Source: Burkholderiales bacterium (GTDB lineage: Bacteria > Pseudomonadota > Gammaproteobacteria > Burkholderiales > Casimicrobiaceae). From it: 57,502 bases of DNA. Made by a program: the position numbers and the translations under genes. Position 1 is the first letter of the stretch; every line of letters begins with the position of its first letter. Location of the stretch: assembly GCA_025354165.1 (NCBI GenBank), contig JANXNI010000051.1, positions 1-57,502 on the forward strand. The letters run 5' to 3'. The notes beneath the pieces are model-generated. The model saw only the letters and a program-made list of their open reading frames with translations, did not search any database and was not told where the DNA came from. Shown here piece after piece: positions 7,117-16,262 of this stretch.

Positions 7117-10100
7117 TGAATTTGCCTCCAGCTCAGCCGCCCGGCCCCGGTTTTCACGCCAAGCAATCCACCTTGAGCCGTTGATCTGTCCGACTTAGCA
7201 TCGCTTCCAGAAACTCCCTTAATGGGGCTCGGCAGCCCGGCAAAAACAATCTTATCGCCGGATGCATTGGCGACCAAGCTTATCGGTCCATCTATTCCGC
7301 CTGCCGTCCTTGCACCATTCGCGATCGTTTCGGCAGTTCCGTCGCCGTTAGTATCAAAGGCCGTTGTTCCTTGACCAGTTTCAAGGTCTAGGGCCATGAG
7401 CCAACCAGAAGAACCGGCCAAACACGAATTGGCCGTTGGTTTGAAGGTACCCACGTACACGAATGGAAAGTAAATTGACGGACGCGCTAGCACACGTTCG
7501 GCGGGATCCGTCGTCAAGGCACCCGGCGAAACGAAATCCAGATACCAGCCGCGCGCGGATCCACTGCCCGACAAAGTCCGCGACCCAGTACCTCCGTCAA
7601 CACCAGTCTGGGTGGCAATGGCGATAGTGCCGAGGTTGCCACGACCTAAGTTGGTCTCCGAGGCGATGAGAGAAGCACTAGCGTTGGCGATTCGAAAGAA
7701 CGTCGCATTATCGCGGACGCTGTAGACGGTCTGTATGTCAGTCGAGGAACGATCAGCATCTTCAAAGAATTTTCCGGTGCCAAAGGTCACTTGATAGCCA
7801 CTGCTAAAGGAGCGGAACACCTCGGGCTCAGCGGTTATAGGCTGCGGAATTGCCGCTCCCCCTCCCGTTGGGGATCGTTTCACCGTTATCAGCGGCCTTG
7901 CCGTATTTGAGGACGACGAATAACTGTCGACCTGCCACGTCGACGGTGCACCAGCCAAACGGAATCGCCATAAATTTCCACCCAAGTCACCTGCCCAGGC
8001 TTGGACAGTGATCCTGTCTGCGCTCGCAGTCTTGATATCGTCCCCTATCAACGCTGGACTAGATAACCCGTTGTAGGTCGCTGAGTCTGGAACAGTCAAT
8101 TTGCTCGCGGTTCCAAGAGCGGTTCCGGTCACGGCGTCTAGAACCATCAGGCGAGCTACGCTTTTAGGCGATGGCGGACTAGTCGACGATTCATATCCAT
8201 TGCCGAAAACTATAGCCCACTGCGTGCTGGTACTAGCGTCATTGACGCGAATAACATTCAGTTTTCCGAGAACGAACCCCAAGTCATCAAACGGCTGGCC
8301 CGGTGCCCCAGCGGCAACCTCCCAGAGCACAGACGGCGATGACGGGTTGGTAGCGTCGATGGCGACTATTGTGCGTGCCCCGGCACCCGCAGATGCAATA
8401 ACGATTGTTTTCCATGCACTTCCCGTAAAGATGTCTGCAACGGTCACTTTTCCGTTCATGAAATACTGATGCTGGTAAGACGGGCTCGCTAGGTTCACAA
8501 CTTGACCTTGCAGGGCCTTTGGGATGAATGACCAAGTTAGATTCCCGGTCCTGGCATCGAAGGCGTGCAGCATCCCGTCGTTTGCACCGATCCATAGTAG
8601 CTCAGGCAACGAGCGTTTCGCGGTTGCATACGCAGCGTAACTCGCGCTGCCTGGTTGAGTGGTCACACCATAACCCAGGTCCGTTCTCCCCTGAAACGCT
8701 GGAACGGACCCGACGATATCACCCAGCACGGTCTCTCGAACTCTGAGCACACCGGGCAACGTGCCATTGGGCGTGTTGCCGATTTCGAGGCTCTGGTCTC
8801 CCTTCAGGTAGTTGGCCACTGCCTCCGCCGTTCGCTGTGCTTGAATGCCAACCGGAATCGCCGTGCCGAAAAGTTCGGTTAACTTTGGCAGGAGTCTGGT
8901 TTGCATGGAAACCGGTGCCAACTTCGCAATCAACGTCGAGTCGCTTGCTAGGTTGGCTACATTCAAAGTTCGGTACGCGCCGTTGATCCAAGTGACTACC
9001 GGGCGACTCGCGAAGTCTGCGCCCGCTGCCGTCGCCGATGTGCCCCCGGGGACATTTGCCGACCAGACCGTATTGCCTAACGTACCGTTATCGTTCAAGC
9101 GGTATGCATCTAACCCACCATTCCAAACGGATGCAGTTATTGGGTTCCCGTTTCTGCGGAGTACAGATCTCGTGCTGTACAAAAAATTGCTTGAGAACGC
9201 CAGAGAAGAACCAGTGCGAACAACACTTCCGCTCGTGCCGATGGCCGAAGGCGCTTGCGCTGAAGCAAGGATTGCATCTAGCGCCGAAGCGATTTGGGCT
9301 CTAAGCCGAGCCGGATTATTCACGAACGCGTAGTTGGGCGGCGGCAACGTTGACGTGTCGGGAATTGCGCCAGAAGTCCCGTATTTTGCGGCGTACCAAA
9401 GTGGATTTTGTGGGATGGCACCTCCAGCGGTAGTTGCCCCAGACGGCGTAAACGTCCTTTCATAAAGGAGTCCGAGCTTGCCACCTGTCGCCGGCACTCG
9501 TTGCCCAAGCCCATTTAAGTCGTATGAATTGGCCGAGTCGTTAAGCACATACGCGCTACCAGCGCCGCCGATATCTCTAACGCCCAAATAGGCCCCATCG
9601 ATGGTCGTTCCTGATATGACAAATCCCATATTCTGATCAATACAACCCGCAGCGTATTCGGATTTGAGAGACATTTTGAGGGTACCATCCGCGTTAACTT
9701 GAAACGCATACCGGACAATTGCGTCCATGTCGTCATCAGTCCCCTGCTCATTGTCTTCGAAGCTCACACGAAAAGTTCCGATTGCGCGTCCTCCATTCAC
9801 AGCCGCATTCGTCGGAAATCCAGGCACATTAGTAACAGAGTCAAAATAAAAACCAACAATGCGGTTGGTAAGATAGGTAGTGCCAGCAACGAACTCGCCG
9901 TAGTTGCAACCGCCGGTGCTCTTGCCGAATGGCGCTATGGAAACTGTTCCAAGCGAAGTGGGAATCTTAAGCGTAGGGATTGACGGAGCAAGCGCTATCG
10001 CATAAGTGTCAACAGGTTTATTGCCCGGCGTCGTAATCGGGTTCTTTGCTCCGAAATTAGCGACTGCCGCGGCGCCATAGCTTCCCTGTCGAGTCGGATC

Positions 10101-11726
10101 ACCAGGGGCCAAGCCGCGAATATTCCCGAATGAATTCGCCAATTTCGGGGTCGGCGCCTGGTCGTAGGTGTTTCCAACGTTTGCTAGGCTTTCACCGATA
10201 AAGTAATTTTTGCTGCCTAGCCCTTCTGCATTCCAAATATTTTGTCCTACAGCACTTGTCGAAAACGCACTTAGCGAAGTCGGGGTAGCGGGTGGGGAAA
10301 ATGCCCCGAATAGCGACCCGGGCAATTGGTCAGAGTCGAAGGTAGGATTGACATCACTTACCACCATCTGCGTCGGGCGCGAACATACGGGGAAACCACC
10401 GCCACCACTGGCGACGGATGCGTAAGGGTTAATCCAGCTCGGTTTCGGCAAACCCAGAGCGTCATCTGTCCCACCAGCCGAGTAGGAAAACGCAGGTGTC
10501 GGCGTTCCGCCACTGCCGAGGTATCGTAGGCCTTCATACATAATTTCGGCTATCGGATTGCCGTAATCTTTGCACCCGCCGTTGCAGTTGTACCCACCTG
10601 CTTGCCATTGCGCAATTTTGAGTCGATCAAAAGTCCCCACTATTCCGGTCGATGTCGTCACAAACATTCCCGTATTTGCGTCGATCTCTTGATCAAAGTA
10701 GCTCATGTTTTTACGGACTACACCACCTGCTCGGGAATTATCATAAGACCCGGTGATCAACCCGAAGGCGACCGATCTGTTTTCGCCGTAATCGTGAAGC
10801 ACGCCTGTCGGCCTCCATACCGTCGGCGAGATTGTCGGGTAGCCTTTGCACTCGGACTCCATCGGAATGCTCGTGCTATTGACGCACACCAAAACTCTAA
10901 TGACATAGTCTACTGGTGCAACAGTGCCGCCGCCTACCGACACACCGTTCTGGTCGACATAGGGATCTATCAGCGTATCTAATACCGGACCTTCTTTAGC
11001 CACCCAATTGAAAACGCGCTCGGGTCGATTGAGCAAGACGCGCAGCAGCGGATCAGTGCCTCCGTTAATCGTTGTATTTCCGAACAAGTGTTGATTGGAG
11101 GAAGAAGCTGGTGCGGCGAAGGGTGTGTACTGCGCAATGTCGTATCCGGATCGACCCGTGTTGTACTCCGCCCCCCACGAATGAGCATCCTGAGGAATGT
11201 AGGCGCGCTCCAGCACAGTCGTAGTGGAGGTTTCAATGCGTTTCCCTCCATAGAAAACACGGCGGAGAGCATCCATACGAGAAGTCGTCACGTAATTAAG
11301 CCAGTCACCGCTCCAAGCGACCGCCGATCCGCATGTTTTTAATGTAGCGTTGACCACCGCTCCACGGGGCTCAAAACGTTTGTTCGCGCCGACGTAGTTG
11401 TAGCATTTATAAGAGTCGAACAACCCGAAATATGTGATGGTGGCAGGTTTATAGTCGGTGTCGATTGAACCGTCACCATCGACGTCAGAGTAGTTGTTAT
11501 AAGCTGGAAAATAGAGGCGCTCGTCGCGCCCTACAGAGAGCATGACTAACGGTGCAGCCGGCTGTTGGACGGTCATCGGCGACTGCGACATGAGCGCCGT
11601 TGCGGTGGGGATGTTTGCGGTAAAAGCGACGCCACCGACAACCGCTGGCAGCACCAATGTGCGAACAAGAACGTAGGCTTTTTGAATGCGACCAGGCGCA
11701 GCAATCAGTTGTTTGAAATTCATCAT
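7113..11726 (-). CDS. pilY1: Type IV pilus tip adhesin and biogenesis factor PilY1
   Basis: 1537 residues. A hydrophobic segment (about residues 22-45) looks like a signal peptide. The C-terminal half carries the PilY1 beta-propeller ([36 protein letters not shown], and the segment around VFGNGYES). An aspartate-rich loop [10 protein letters not shown] at about 1458-1467 matches a calcium-binding loop; a second one, [11 protein letters not shown], lies at 81-91. PilY1 sits at the pilus tip, is needed for pilus assembly, and in Pseudomonas links calcium and surface contact to retraction. Start ATG overlaps the pilX stop by 4 bases. Confidence 0.93.
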   Translation of the reverse strand: MMNFKQLIAAPGRIQKAYVLVRTLVLPAVVGGVAFTANIPTATALMSQSPMTVQQPAAPLVMLSVGRDERLYFPAYNNYSDVDGDGSIDTDYKPATITYFGLFDSYKCYNYVGANKRFEPRGAVVNATLKTCGSAVAWSGDWLNYVTTSRMDALRRVFYGGKRIETSTTTVLERAYIPQDAHSWGAEYNTGRSGYDIAQYTPFAAPASSSNQHLFGNTTINGGTDPLLRVLLNRPERVFNWVAKEGPVLDTLIDPYVDQNGVSVGGGTVAPVDYVIRVLVCVNSTSIPMESECKGYPTISPTVWRPTGVLHDYGENRSVAFGLITGSYDNSRAGGVVRKNMSYFDQEIDANTGMFVTTSTGIVGTFDRLKIAQWQAGGYNCNGGCKDYGNPIAEIMYEGLRYLGSGGTPTPAFSYSAGGTDDALGLPKPSWINPYASVASGGGGFPVCSRPTQMVVSDVNPTFDSDQLPGSLFGAFSPPATPTSLSAFSTSAVGQNIWNAEGLGSKNYFIGESLANVGNTYDQAPTPKLANSFGNIRGLAPGDPTRQGSYGAAAVANFGAKNPITTPGNKPVDTYAIALAPSIPTLKIPTSLGTVSIAPFGKSTGGCNYGEFVAGTTYLTNRIVGFYFDSVTNVPGFPTNAAVNGGRAIGTFRVSFEDNEQGTDDDMDAIVRYAFQVNADGTLKMSLKSEYAAGCIDQNMGFVISGTTIDGAYLGVRDIGGAGSAYVLNDSANSYDLNGLGQRVPATGGKLGLLYERTFTPSGATTAGGAIPQNPLWYAAKYGTSGAIPDTSTLPPPNYAFVNNPARLRAQIASALDAILASAQAPSAIGTSGSVVRTGSSLAFSSNFLYSTRSVLRRNGNPITASVWNGGLDAYRLNDNGTLGNTVWSANVPGGTSATAAGADFASRPVVTWINGAYRTLNVANLASDSTLIAKLAPVSMQTRLLPKLTELFGTAIPVGIQAQRTAEAVANYLKGDQSLEIGNTPNGTLPGVLRVRETVLGDIVGSVPAFQGRTDLGYGVTTQPGSASYAAYATAKRSLPELLWIGANDGMLHAFDARTGNLTWSFIPKALQGQVVNLASPSYQHQYFMNGKVTVADIFTGSAWKTIVIASAGAGARTIVAIDATNPSSPSVLWEVAAGAPGQPFDDLGFVLGKLNVIRVNDASTSTQWAIVFGNGYESSTSPPSPKSVARLMVLDAVTGTALGTASKLTVPDSATYNGLSSPALIGDDIKTASADRITVQAWAGDLGGNLWRFRLAGAPSTWQVDSYSSSSNTARPLITVKRSPTGGGAAIPQPITAEPEVFRSFSSGYQVTFGTGKFFEDADRSSTDIQTVYSVRDNATFFRIANASASLIASETNLGRGNLGTIAIATQTGVDGGTGSRTLSGSGSARGWYLDFVSPGALTTDPAERVLARPSIYFPFVYVGTFKPTANSCLAGSSGWLMALDLETGQGTTAFDTNGDGTAETIANGARTAGGIDGPISLVANASGDKIVFAGLPSPIKGVSGSDAKSDRSTAQGGLLGVKTGAGRLSWRQIQ

Positions 11727-12253
11727 TTTGGAAACATTGACCAGTCTTGAGTGACGACACTTGCACCGGTAACAGGATCAGTAGCCCGTGCTGATGCGCG
11801 AACATACGTCGCTTTGCCTTCGTTGCTGACACCGCCTCGCGGATTGTCCCCGCTAAACGCTTCATTCGAGGAATTTACGGATACGGGACGCGTACTGCTC
11901 AAGCTCGAAGGCACCGAAGCACTGAGCCAGTTCGAAGCAGTAGAAAAAAAGCTGATTGATGACTGCGGTATCACGCCACCCCACGGACTCAACGTTGCGG
12001 AACTGTTGTCTTCGGCGGGAAATGTATCTTGCACCCAACTGACTTTCGCTAGTTGTCGTGAAATTCTTAGCAACGCCTCGCTTTCGTGCGTCGCGATTGT
12101 GCGGTAGTAGCTGTTGCCCGCCATGCGCTCTTGCAGCGAAACATTCCGGATCGATGCCACACCAATAAACGACAAGGCGACCATGAACAGCATCGCAACA
12201 ATCAACGCAAATCCATTAGCTTTTGTACGAAAATTTCTGACGGAATATTTCAT
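11723..12253 (-). CDS. pilX: Type IV pilus assembly protein PilX
   Basis: 176 residues from the ATG at 12253, which lies 13 bases after the pilW stop; the frame stays open further upstream but would run into pilW. The N-terminus has a prepilin-like site (KANG, then FALIVAMLFMVAL) followed by SLQERMAGN, a hallmark of PilX. As in other PilX/GspK-type pilins, the mature protein lacks Glu at position 5. PilX belongs to the minor pilin complex that primes pilus assembly together with PilV, PilW, PilE and PilY1. Its stop overlaps the pilY1 start. Confidence 0.9.
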   Translation of the reverse strand: MKYSVRNFRTKANGFALIVAMLFMVALSFIGVASIRNVSLQERMAGNSYYRTIATHESEALLRISRQLAKVSWVQDTFPAEDNSSATLSPWGGVIPQSSISFFSTASNWLSASVPSSLSSTRPVSVNSSNEAFSGDNPRGGVSNEGKATYVRASARATDPVTGASVVTQDWSMFPK

Positions 12254-12266
12254 TTGAATCACAGGT

Positions 12267-13529
12267 TCAATCCACGTACTGCCGACCGCGAACACCGACG
12301 GTAAAGTCATAATTTTGTCGAAGCAACCCGTCAGAACTGGTCGCCGTGCTAATCGAAGTGTTGCCCTTCTGCGCGACCAAGCCGAAGCGGATCCTAACGC
12401 CAGTGACGTTTTCCCAATCCGATGGGCTCGCCTCCATGTCAGCCAAGGTCTTTTCACTGGTAACTGCGCCGGGAGTGCGTAGACCTGTTGTCACAAGGTA
12501 GCTTGTCGTAAACGATTCCACTCCCGACGCAACAATGTCGCCCCCGTTGGTCGCCCATGCCCCGTATGAGTTGCCAGAAGGCGTAGCGATGCTGATTCGT
12601 CGCAATGTTGGCCGTAGCCCCGCTGCCGATGCCTGGTGTACGTAAAAAATGCTCGGCGAAAACTGGGAAATCGTCGCTGACACATCCTGCTGCAGGTTTG
12701 TGTTTGGAACTGCGTCTGCCTCGCCCGATGACGCGTTGTTTCGATTTAACCCGTTGGCAAGGCTCATTGTCACGGGCCCGGACGCTGGCGCTGTTATCGA
12801 CGGTTTAAAGATGTATGCCTTTTGGCAGCTGGAAGCCACCATGACAACGTTGTTGCTACTACCACCCGTTATTCGCTTGGCACTTGCGGGGAGCTGAAGG
12901 CGACCCGTATCTAACGCCCCATCGGTGTCGATGTCCTGCCGAAACACGGATTCCGAATCATCGGCCTGACGTAGCACCATCAAAACATCGGTGTTAGGGA
13001 GCCTTCCGACGCTTCCGACCGCAGTACCGACTGCCCTAACGTAGGACGGTAGCCCAGGGTGAGTGGTAGCGGCGGCAGCCGAGAAACCATGCAAAAAGTA
13101 ACCGGGGTCAACAAATCGCTGGTCATTTGTGTTGTCGTTACCACCCAAAATAAGCCAGTCAAGATTCAACGTCATGACTGGCTGCGACGCCGCCATGTTG
13201 ACGTAACTTTTCTTTTTAGCGCCGCCGCTGAACGCCTCACTGGATTCCCTTGCGCAGCCAAAGTATCCAGACATGCGGATTTCACGGCTGAGCGTTTCTG
13301 TAATGAAGCGGGCGTCGTCCTGCATCTGCGACTGAACGTCCTGCACGCGATAGCCTTGCGACCCAGAAACGTACACATACCCTACCGCAGCTATGATGGC
13401 CAGACCAAGTGCCATGGCTACCATGAGCTCAATTAATGTGACACCGACCTGCTTATTTTGCAATCGCCGAAAACCCCGTGCGCGTGGTTGCATCGTCATC
13501 TTGGGTTGCCCAAAAGAAAGGATACGCAC
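12267..13529 (-). CDS. pilW: Type IV pilus assembly protein PilW
   Basis: 420 residues from GTG at 13529, which has AGGG 8 bases upstream and begins 2 bases after the pilV stop. An ATG at 13499 (protein starting MTMQPRARG) is an alternative. The prepilin site reads KQVG before VTLIELMVAMALG, with Glu5 present. QGYRVQDVQSQMQDDARFI and REIRMSGYFGC are typical of PilW. The large C-terminal domain is beta-rich. PilW is a minor pilin acting with PilX and PilY1 in pilus priming. Confidence 0.9.
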   Translation of the reverse strand: MRILSFGQPKMTMQPRARGFRRLQNKQVGVTLIELMVAMALGLAIIAAVGYVYVSGSQGYRVQDVQSQMQDDARFITETLSREIRMSGYFGCARESSEAFSGGAKKKSYVNMAASQPVMTLNLDWLILGGNDNTNDQRFVDPGYFLHGFSAAAATTHPGLPSYVRAVGTAVGSVGRLPNTDVLMVLRQADDSESVFRQDIDTDGALDTGRLQLPASAKRITGGSSNNVVMVASSCQKAYIFKPSITAPASGPVTMSLANGLNRNNASSGEADAVPNTNLQQDVSATISQFSPSIFYVHQASAAGLRPTLRRISIATPSGNSYGAWATNGGDIVASGVESFTTSYLVTTGLRTPGAVTSEKTLADMEASPSDWENVTGVRIRFGLVAQKGNTSISTATSSDGLLRQNYDFTVGVRGRQYVD

Positions 13530-13531
13530 GG

Positions 13532-14023
13532 CTAAACCCTAATTGTCGACGTGAAGGTTACAAGGCCAGGATTAGCACCGATAGCGGATCGCTTCGCCCT
13601 AGATTCATCCCATTGCACCACGATGGTGACCAACTTGCATTTGGGAACCGACAAGTCATTAACGCAAGATGACGTATCGTCCGCGACCGAGATACTTCCC
13701 TGCCCTAGCGGCAAGCGCAGCGCCAACGCCGCTTTCCACGCGGTCACGTCGGCCGACGCGGGACCAGATGTGAGAGCGCCGCTTAGGCTAACAGCATAAG
13801 AATCGGCATTGTTCGGATTGGCAAGAATGCGTTCAACAATGTCATTCACGAAAACGACGCCTTTGGAGCGGACGTCAGCAGCATCAGCTAGCTTTATTGC
13901 CGACACCTGCATTCCGGCGACACCGAGAAGACCCAACGCAACGACTACCATAGTGATAAGCACTTCGAGAAGGCTGAACCCCTCGGCAGAAGCGCGGCGA
14001 CTGTGGGCTATTGATTTGAGCAT
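13532..14023 (-). CDS. pilV: Type IV pilus minor pilin PilV
   Basis: 163 residues from the ATG at 14023; a longer frame begins at 14071 but adds a basic stretch inside fimT. The prepilin site is ASAEG before FSLLEVLITMVVVALGLLG, with Glu5 present, and LGVAGMQ follows as in other PilV proteins. The start codon lies inside the end of fimT (16-base overlap), consistent with coupled translation. PilV is a structural minor pilin in the PilVWXY1E complex. Confidence 0.9.
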   Translation of the reverse strand: MLKSIAHSRRASAEGFSLLEVLITMVVVALGLLGVAGMQVSAIKLADAADVRSKGVVFVNDIVERILANPNNADSYAVSLSGALTSGPASADVTAWKAALALRLPLGQGSISVADDTSSCVNDLSVPKCKLVTIVVQWDESRAKRSAIGANPGLVTFTSTIRV

Positions 14024-14562
14024 GCGGTTGTTCCTGTAACGTCGGCAACGAAGCGCGTTCGTCCACCCCAAGCGACGCAGACGGTGCCACTCTTGCGAAT
14101 CGTTGAGCCGTCGCCAAGCGTCAATGAAATACGCCCAGCGCCCGGAATGGTGCCAGTGGAGTTTGGAGAAATCGAGCGTCCTAGGCGATCAAACGACATA
14201 AAACTTTGCGTGCCGGTAATAGCAATTACGCCGGAGAGCGAAGCGTCGTAACTGCCCTGACGTGCGATCGCCGTACCAGATGTTGGGAATACGCCCGTCG
14301 GCGTGTCGGAGTCGACAAATGTGACCCACCCGCCGGTCAAATCACTGCCGACTATTGGGGCGACAGTTACGGTCATACCGCGTTTCATCGCCTCTGAGCG
14401 AGCCAATCCAAGGGAGGAAGTGATGTCCGTGTAAAACCCGTTAAATCGACCCGAGTCGAGAAATCTCGAAAGGTTAGGAGTGGCGACCGCAGCTAAAATT
14501 GCCAAAATAGCCATGGTCACAAGCATTTCGATCAGTGTGAAGCCCGATATTTTTGTATCCAT
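14008..14562 (-). CDS. fimT: Type IV pilus minor pilin FimT/GspH family
   Basis: 184 residues. A very short leader (MDTKISG) precedes FTLIEMLVTMAILAILAAVATPN, an intact prepilin site with Glu5. The GspH/FimT domain follows (SLGLARSEAMKRGMTVTV and WVTFVDSD), and a C-terminal segment FDRLGRSI is typical of the family. It is the first gene of the pilus operon; the 76 bases upstream, up to ispH, should hold its promoter. I could not fix a convincing -35/-10 pair there. FimT in related bacteria is a minor pilin that can bind DNA during natural transformation. Confidence 0.9.
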   Translation of the reverse strand: MDTKISGFTLIEMLVTMAILAILAAVATPNLSRFLDSGRFNGFYTDITSSLGLARSEAMKRGMTVTVAPIVGSDLTGGWVTFVDSDTPTGVFPTSGTAIARQGSYDASLSGVIAITGTQSFMSFDRLGRSISPNSTGTIPGAGRISLTLGDGSTIRKSGTVCVAWGGRTRFVADVTGTTACSNQ

Positions 14563-14638
14563 TCGAGCATTATCAGTTTCTCAGACAAGTCCAGACGCAT
14601 GGTCGGATAGACGGCAGACTAGCCCAGAGGAAACAGCG

Positions 14639-15619
14639 TTAACCGTCCAGCAGCTCCGTCGGCAATCGAAACTCAACGCTCTCGCTTTCACCGCCAACCA
14701 GCACCGCATCCCCAAATCCTCTGCCTTTCAACGCGGCGAGCACCTCGTCAACCAAGTGCTCAGGAGTCGAGGCTCCCGCCGTGACGGCGACTTTGGAAAA
14801 GTCTACGAACATCGCTTGATCGAGTTCATTGGCGTCATCAATCAAATAAGCCCTAGCCCCCAATCGCTCAGCCACTTCTCTTAGCCGATTGGCGTTTGAA
14901 CTAGCTTTCGACCCCACCACAATAAACACGTCAACCTTCGACGCGATGTCTTTGACCGCGTTCTGGCGATTGGTAGTCGCGTAACAGATGTCGTCTTTGC
15001 GCGGCGGTCGGATGTTCGGGAAGGCCTTTTGCAGCGATTCAACCACTCGGGCGGTGTCGTCGACGGAGAGCGTGGTCTGCGTGACGAAGGCTAGTTTGGT
15101 TGGGTCTTTGATTTTGCCGCTGGCGGCCAGGTTCGCTACGTCTTCCTCGTGTTCGACGAGATAGATTCCCTCGTTTGCCTGGCCCATCGTGCCTTCGACT
15201 TCGGGGTGACCTTCGTGGCCAATCATTACGATTTCGGTCCCTGCTTTGCGCAGCTTGGCGACCTCGACGTGGACTTTGGTGACGAGTGGGCAGGTGGCGT
15301 CGAAGATACGGAATTTGCGCTCGGCAGCCTCGGCTTGAAGGGCTTTTGACACGCCATGCGCTGAGTAGATGACGACCGCGCCGCCGGGCAGATCGGGGAC
15401 GTCTTTTAGCTCTTCAACGAAGATTGCGCCGCGTGATTTGAGATCGTCAACGACGTGTTTGTTGTGGACGACTTCGTGCCGCACATAGATCGGTGCGCCG
15501 AACTTTTCCAGCGCGCGGTCGACGATTGCGATGGCACGGTCTACGCCTGCGCAGAAGCCGCGCGGGTTGGCGAGGATGACGGATTTAGGCTGAAAGGTGA
15601 TGGGGGAGGCTTGCATCAT
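14639..15619 (-). CDS. ispH: 4-hydroxy-3-methylbut-2-enyl diphosphate reductase
   Basis: 326 residues. This iron-sulfur enzyme makes IPP and DMAPP in the last step of the MEP isoprenoid pathway. The three cluster-ligand cysteines are in their family contexts: [24 protein letters not shown] and [13 protein letters not shown]. The catalytic EG-type and TQTTLS segments ([12 protein letters not shown]) are also present. The start (ATGATG) immediately follows the lspA stop, as is common in proteobacteria where lspA and ispH are in one operon. Confidence 0.96.
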   Translation of the reverse strand: MMQASPITFQPKSVILANPRGFCAGVDRAIAIVDRALEKFGAPIYVRHEVVHNKHVVDDLKSRGAIFVEELKDVPDLPGGAVVIYSAHGVSKALQAEAAERKFRIFDATCPLVTKVHVEVAKLRKAGTEIVMIGHEGHPEVEGTMGQANEGIYLVEHEEDVANLAASGKIKDPTKLAFVTQTTLSVDDTARVVESLQKAFPNIRPPRKDDICYATTNRQNAVKDIASKVDVFIVVGSKASSNANRLREVAERLGARAYLIDDANELDQAMFVDFSKVAVTAGASTPEHLVDEVLAALKGRGFGDAVLVGGESESVEFRLPTELLDG

Positions 15620-16129
15620 TTATTCCTTATCTTGCGCCAACCGTTTACCGCCGACAAATGCCGACCAAAGCATCAAAGCTGCACCGATGCATATCGCCGA
15701 GTCGGCGACATTGAACGCAGGGTAATACCAGTTCCAGGGTGCCCAGTAAATGAGCACGAAATCAATGACTTTTCCGAGCCAGATGCGGTCGATGACGTTG
15801 CCGAGTGCGCCGCCGATGATGAGCGCGAGCGCGAGCTGGACACGGGGATCGGCTTCGCGCCTGAGCCAGCGCCAACACCATGCGCTCACGATGAGCGCGA
15901 GCCCGACGAAGAACCAGCGTTGCCAGCCGCCAGCATTGGCCAGAAAACTGAACGCTGCGCCGAGGTTGTAGGTGAGGATCCAATCGAAAAACGGCAGTAC
16001 GTTGACACGTTCGCCCGGAGCGAATTGCGTGTGGAAGTAGGCCTTGGTGATCTGATCGAGCGCGATCACCACGAGAATGACGCCGCTCCAGCGACGGGCG
16101 AGCACGGCACTCACAGCCAGTCTCCACAT
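15620..16129 (-). CDS. lspA: Lipoprotein signal peptidase (signal peptidase II)
   Basis: 169 residues with four predicted membrane segments. The two catalytic aspartates lie in NVIDRIWLGKVIDF and FNVADSAICIG. The enzyme cuts prolipoproteins before the lipid-modified cysteine. The start codon is nearly inside a repeat-like element (16132-16249). The sequence just before it (TTTACA...TGTAAA around the ATG) could form a small hairpin, and no Shine-Dalgarno is evident. ileS lies 133 bases upstream. Confidence 0.95.
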   Translation of the reverse strand: MWRLAVSAVLARRWSGVILVVIALDQITKAYFHTQFAPGERVNVLPFFDWILTYNLGAAFSFLANAGGWQRWFFVGLALIVSAWCWRWLRREADPRVQLALALIIGGALGNVIDRIWLGKVIDFVLIYWAPWNWYYPAFNVADSAICIGAALMLWSAFVGGKRLAQDKE

Positions 16130-16131
16130 TT

Positions 16132-16249
16132 ACAGCTTTTTTGTAAAGGGGCGGCCGCATTGGGGATAGCAGCCATTTTCACGTAAAGTCGAGAATAAGC
16201 TCTTATCGCTCCAAGCCCATATGCAGCGGTCGATTCATCCAAAAGCTGT
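16132..16249 (+). repeat. Copy A of a ~118-bp intergenic element with inverted ends
   Basis: Lies between ileS and lspA. It begins ACAGCTTTTT (16132) and ends AAAAGCTGTAT (16241-16251), giving perfect 9-base inverted ends. The same two end sequences, exactly 109 bases apart, occur at 41004 and 41113. AGTCGA sits 55 bases from the left end in both. By eye, the right halves (16187-16251 and 41059-41123) match at about 40 of 65 positions without gaps. No coding capacity. Confidence 0.6.
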
Positions 16250-16262
16250 ATTTCAACCATGA

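Noticed and set aside
12254-12457. Upstream extension of pilX by 68 codons
   Set aside because: It runs into pilW and puts a basic stretch before the prepilin leader; the ATG at 12253 gives a normal PilX.
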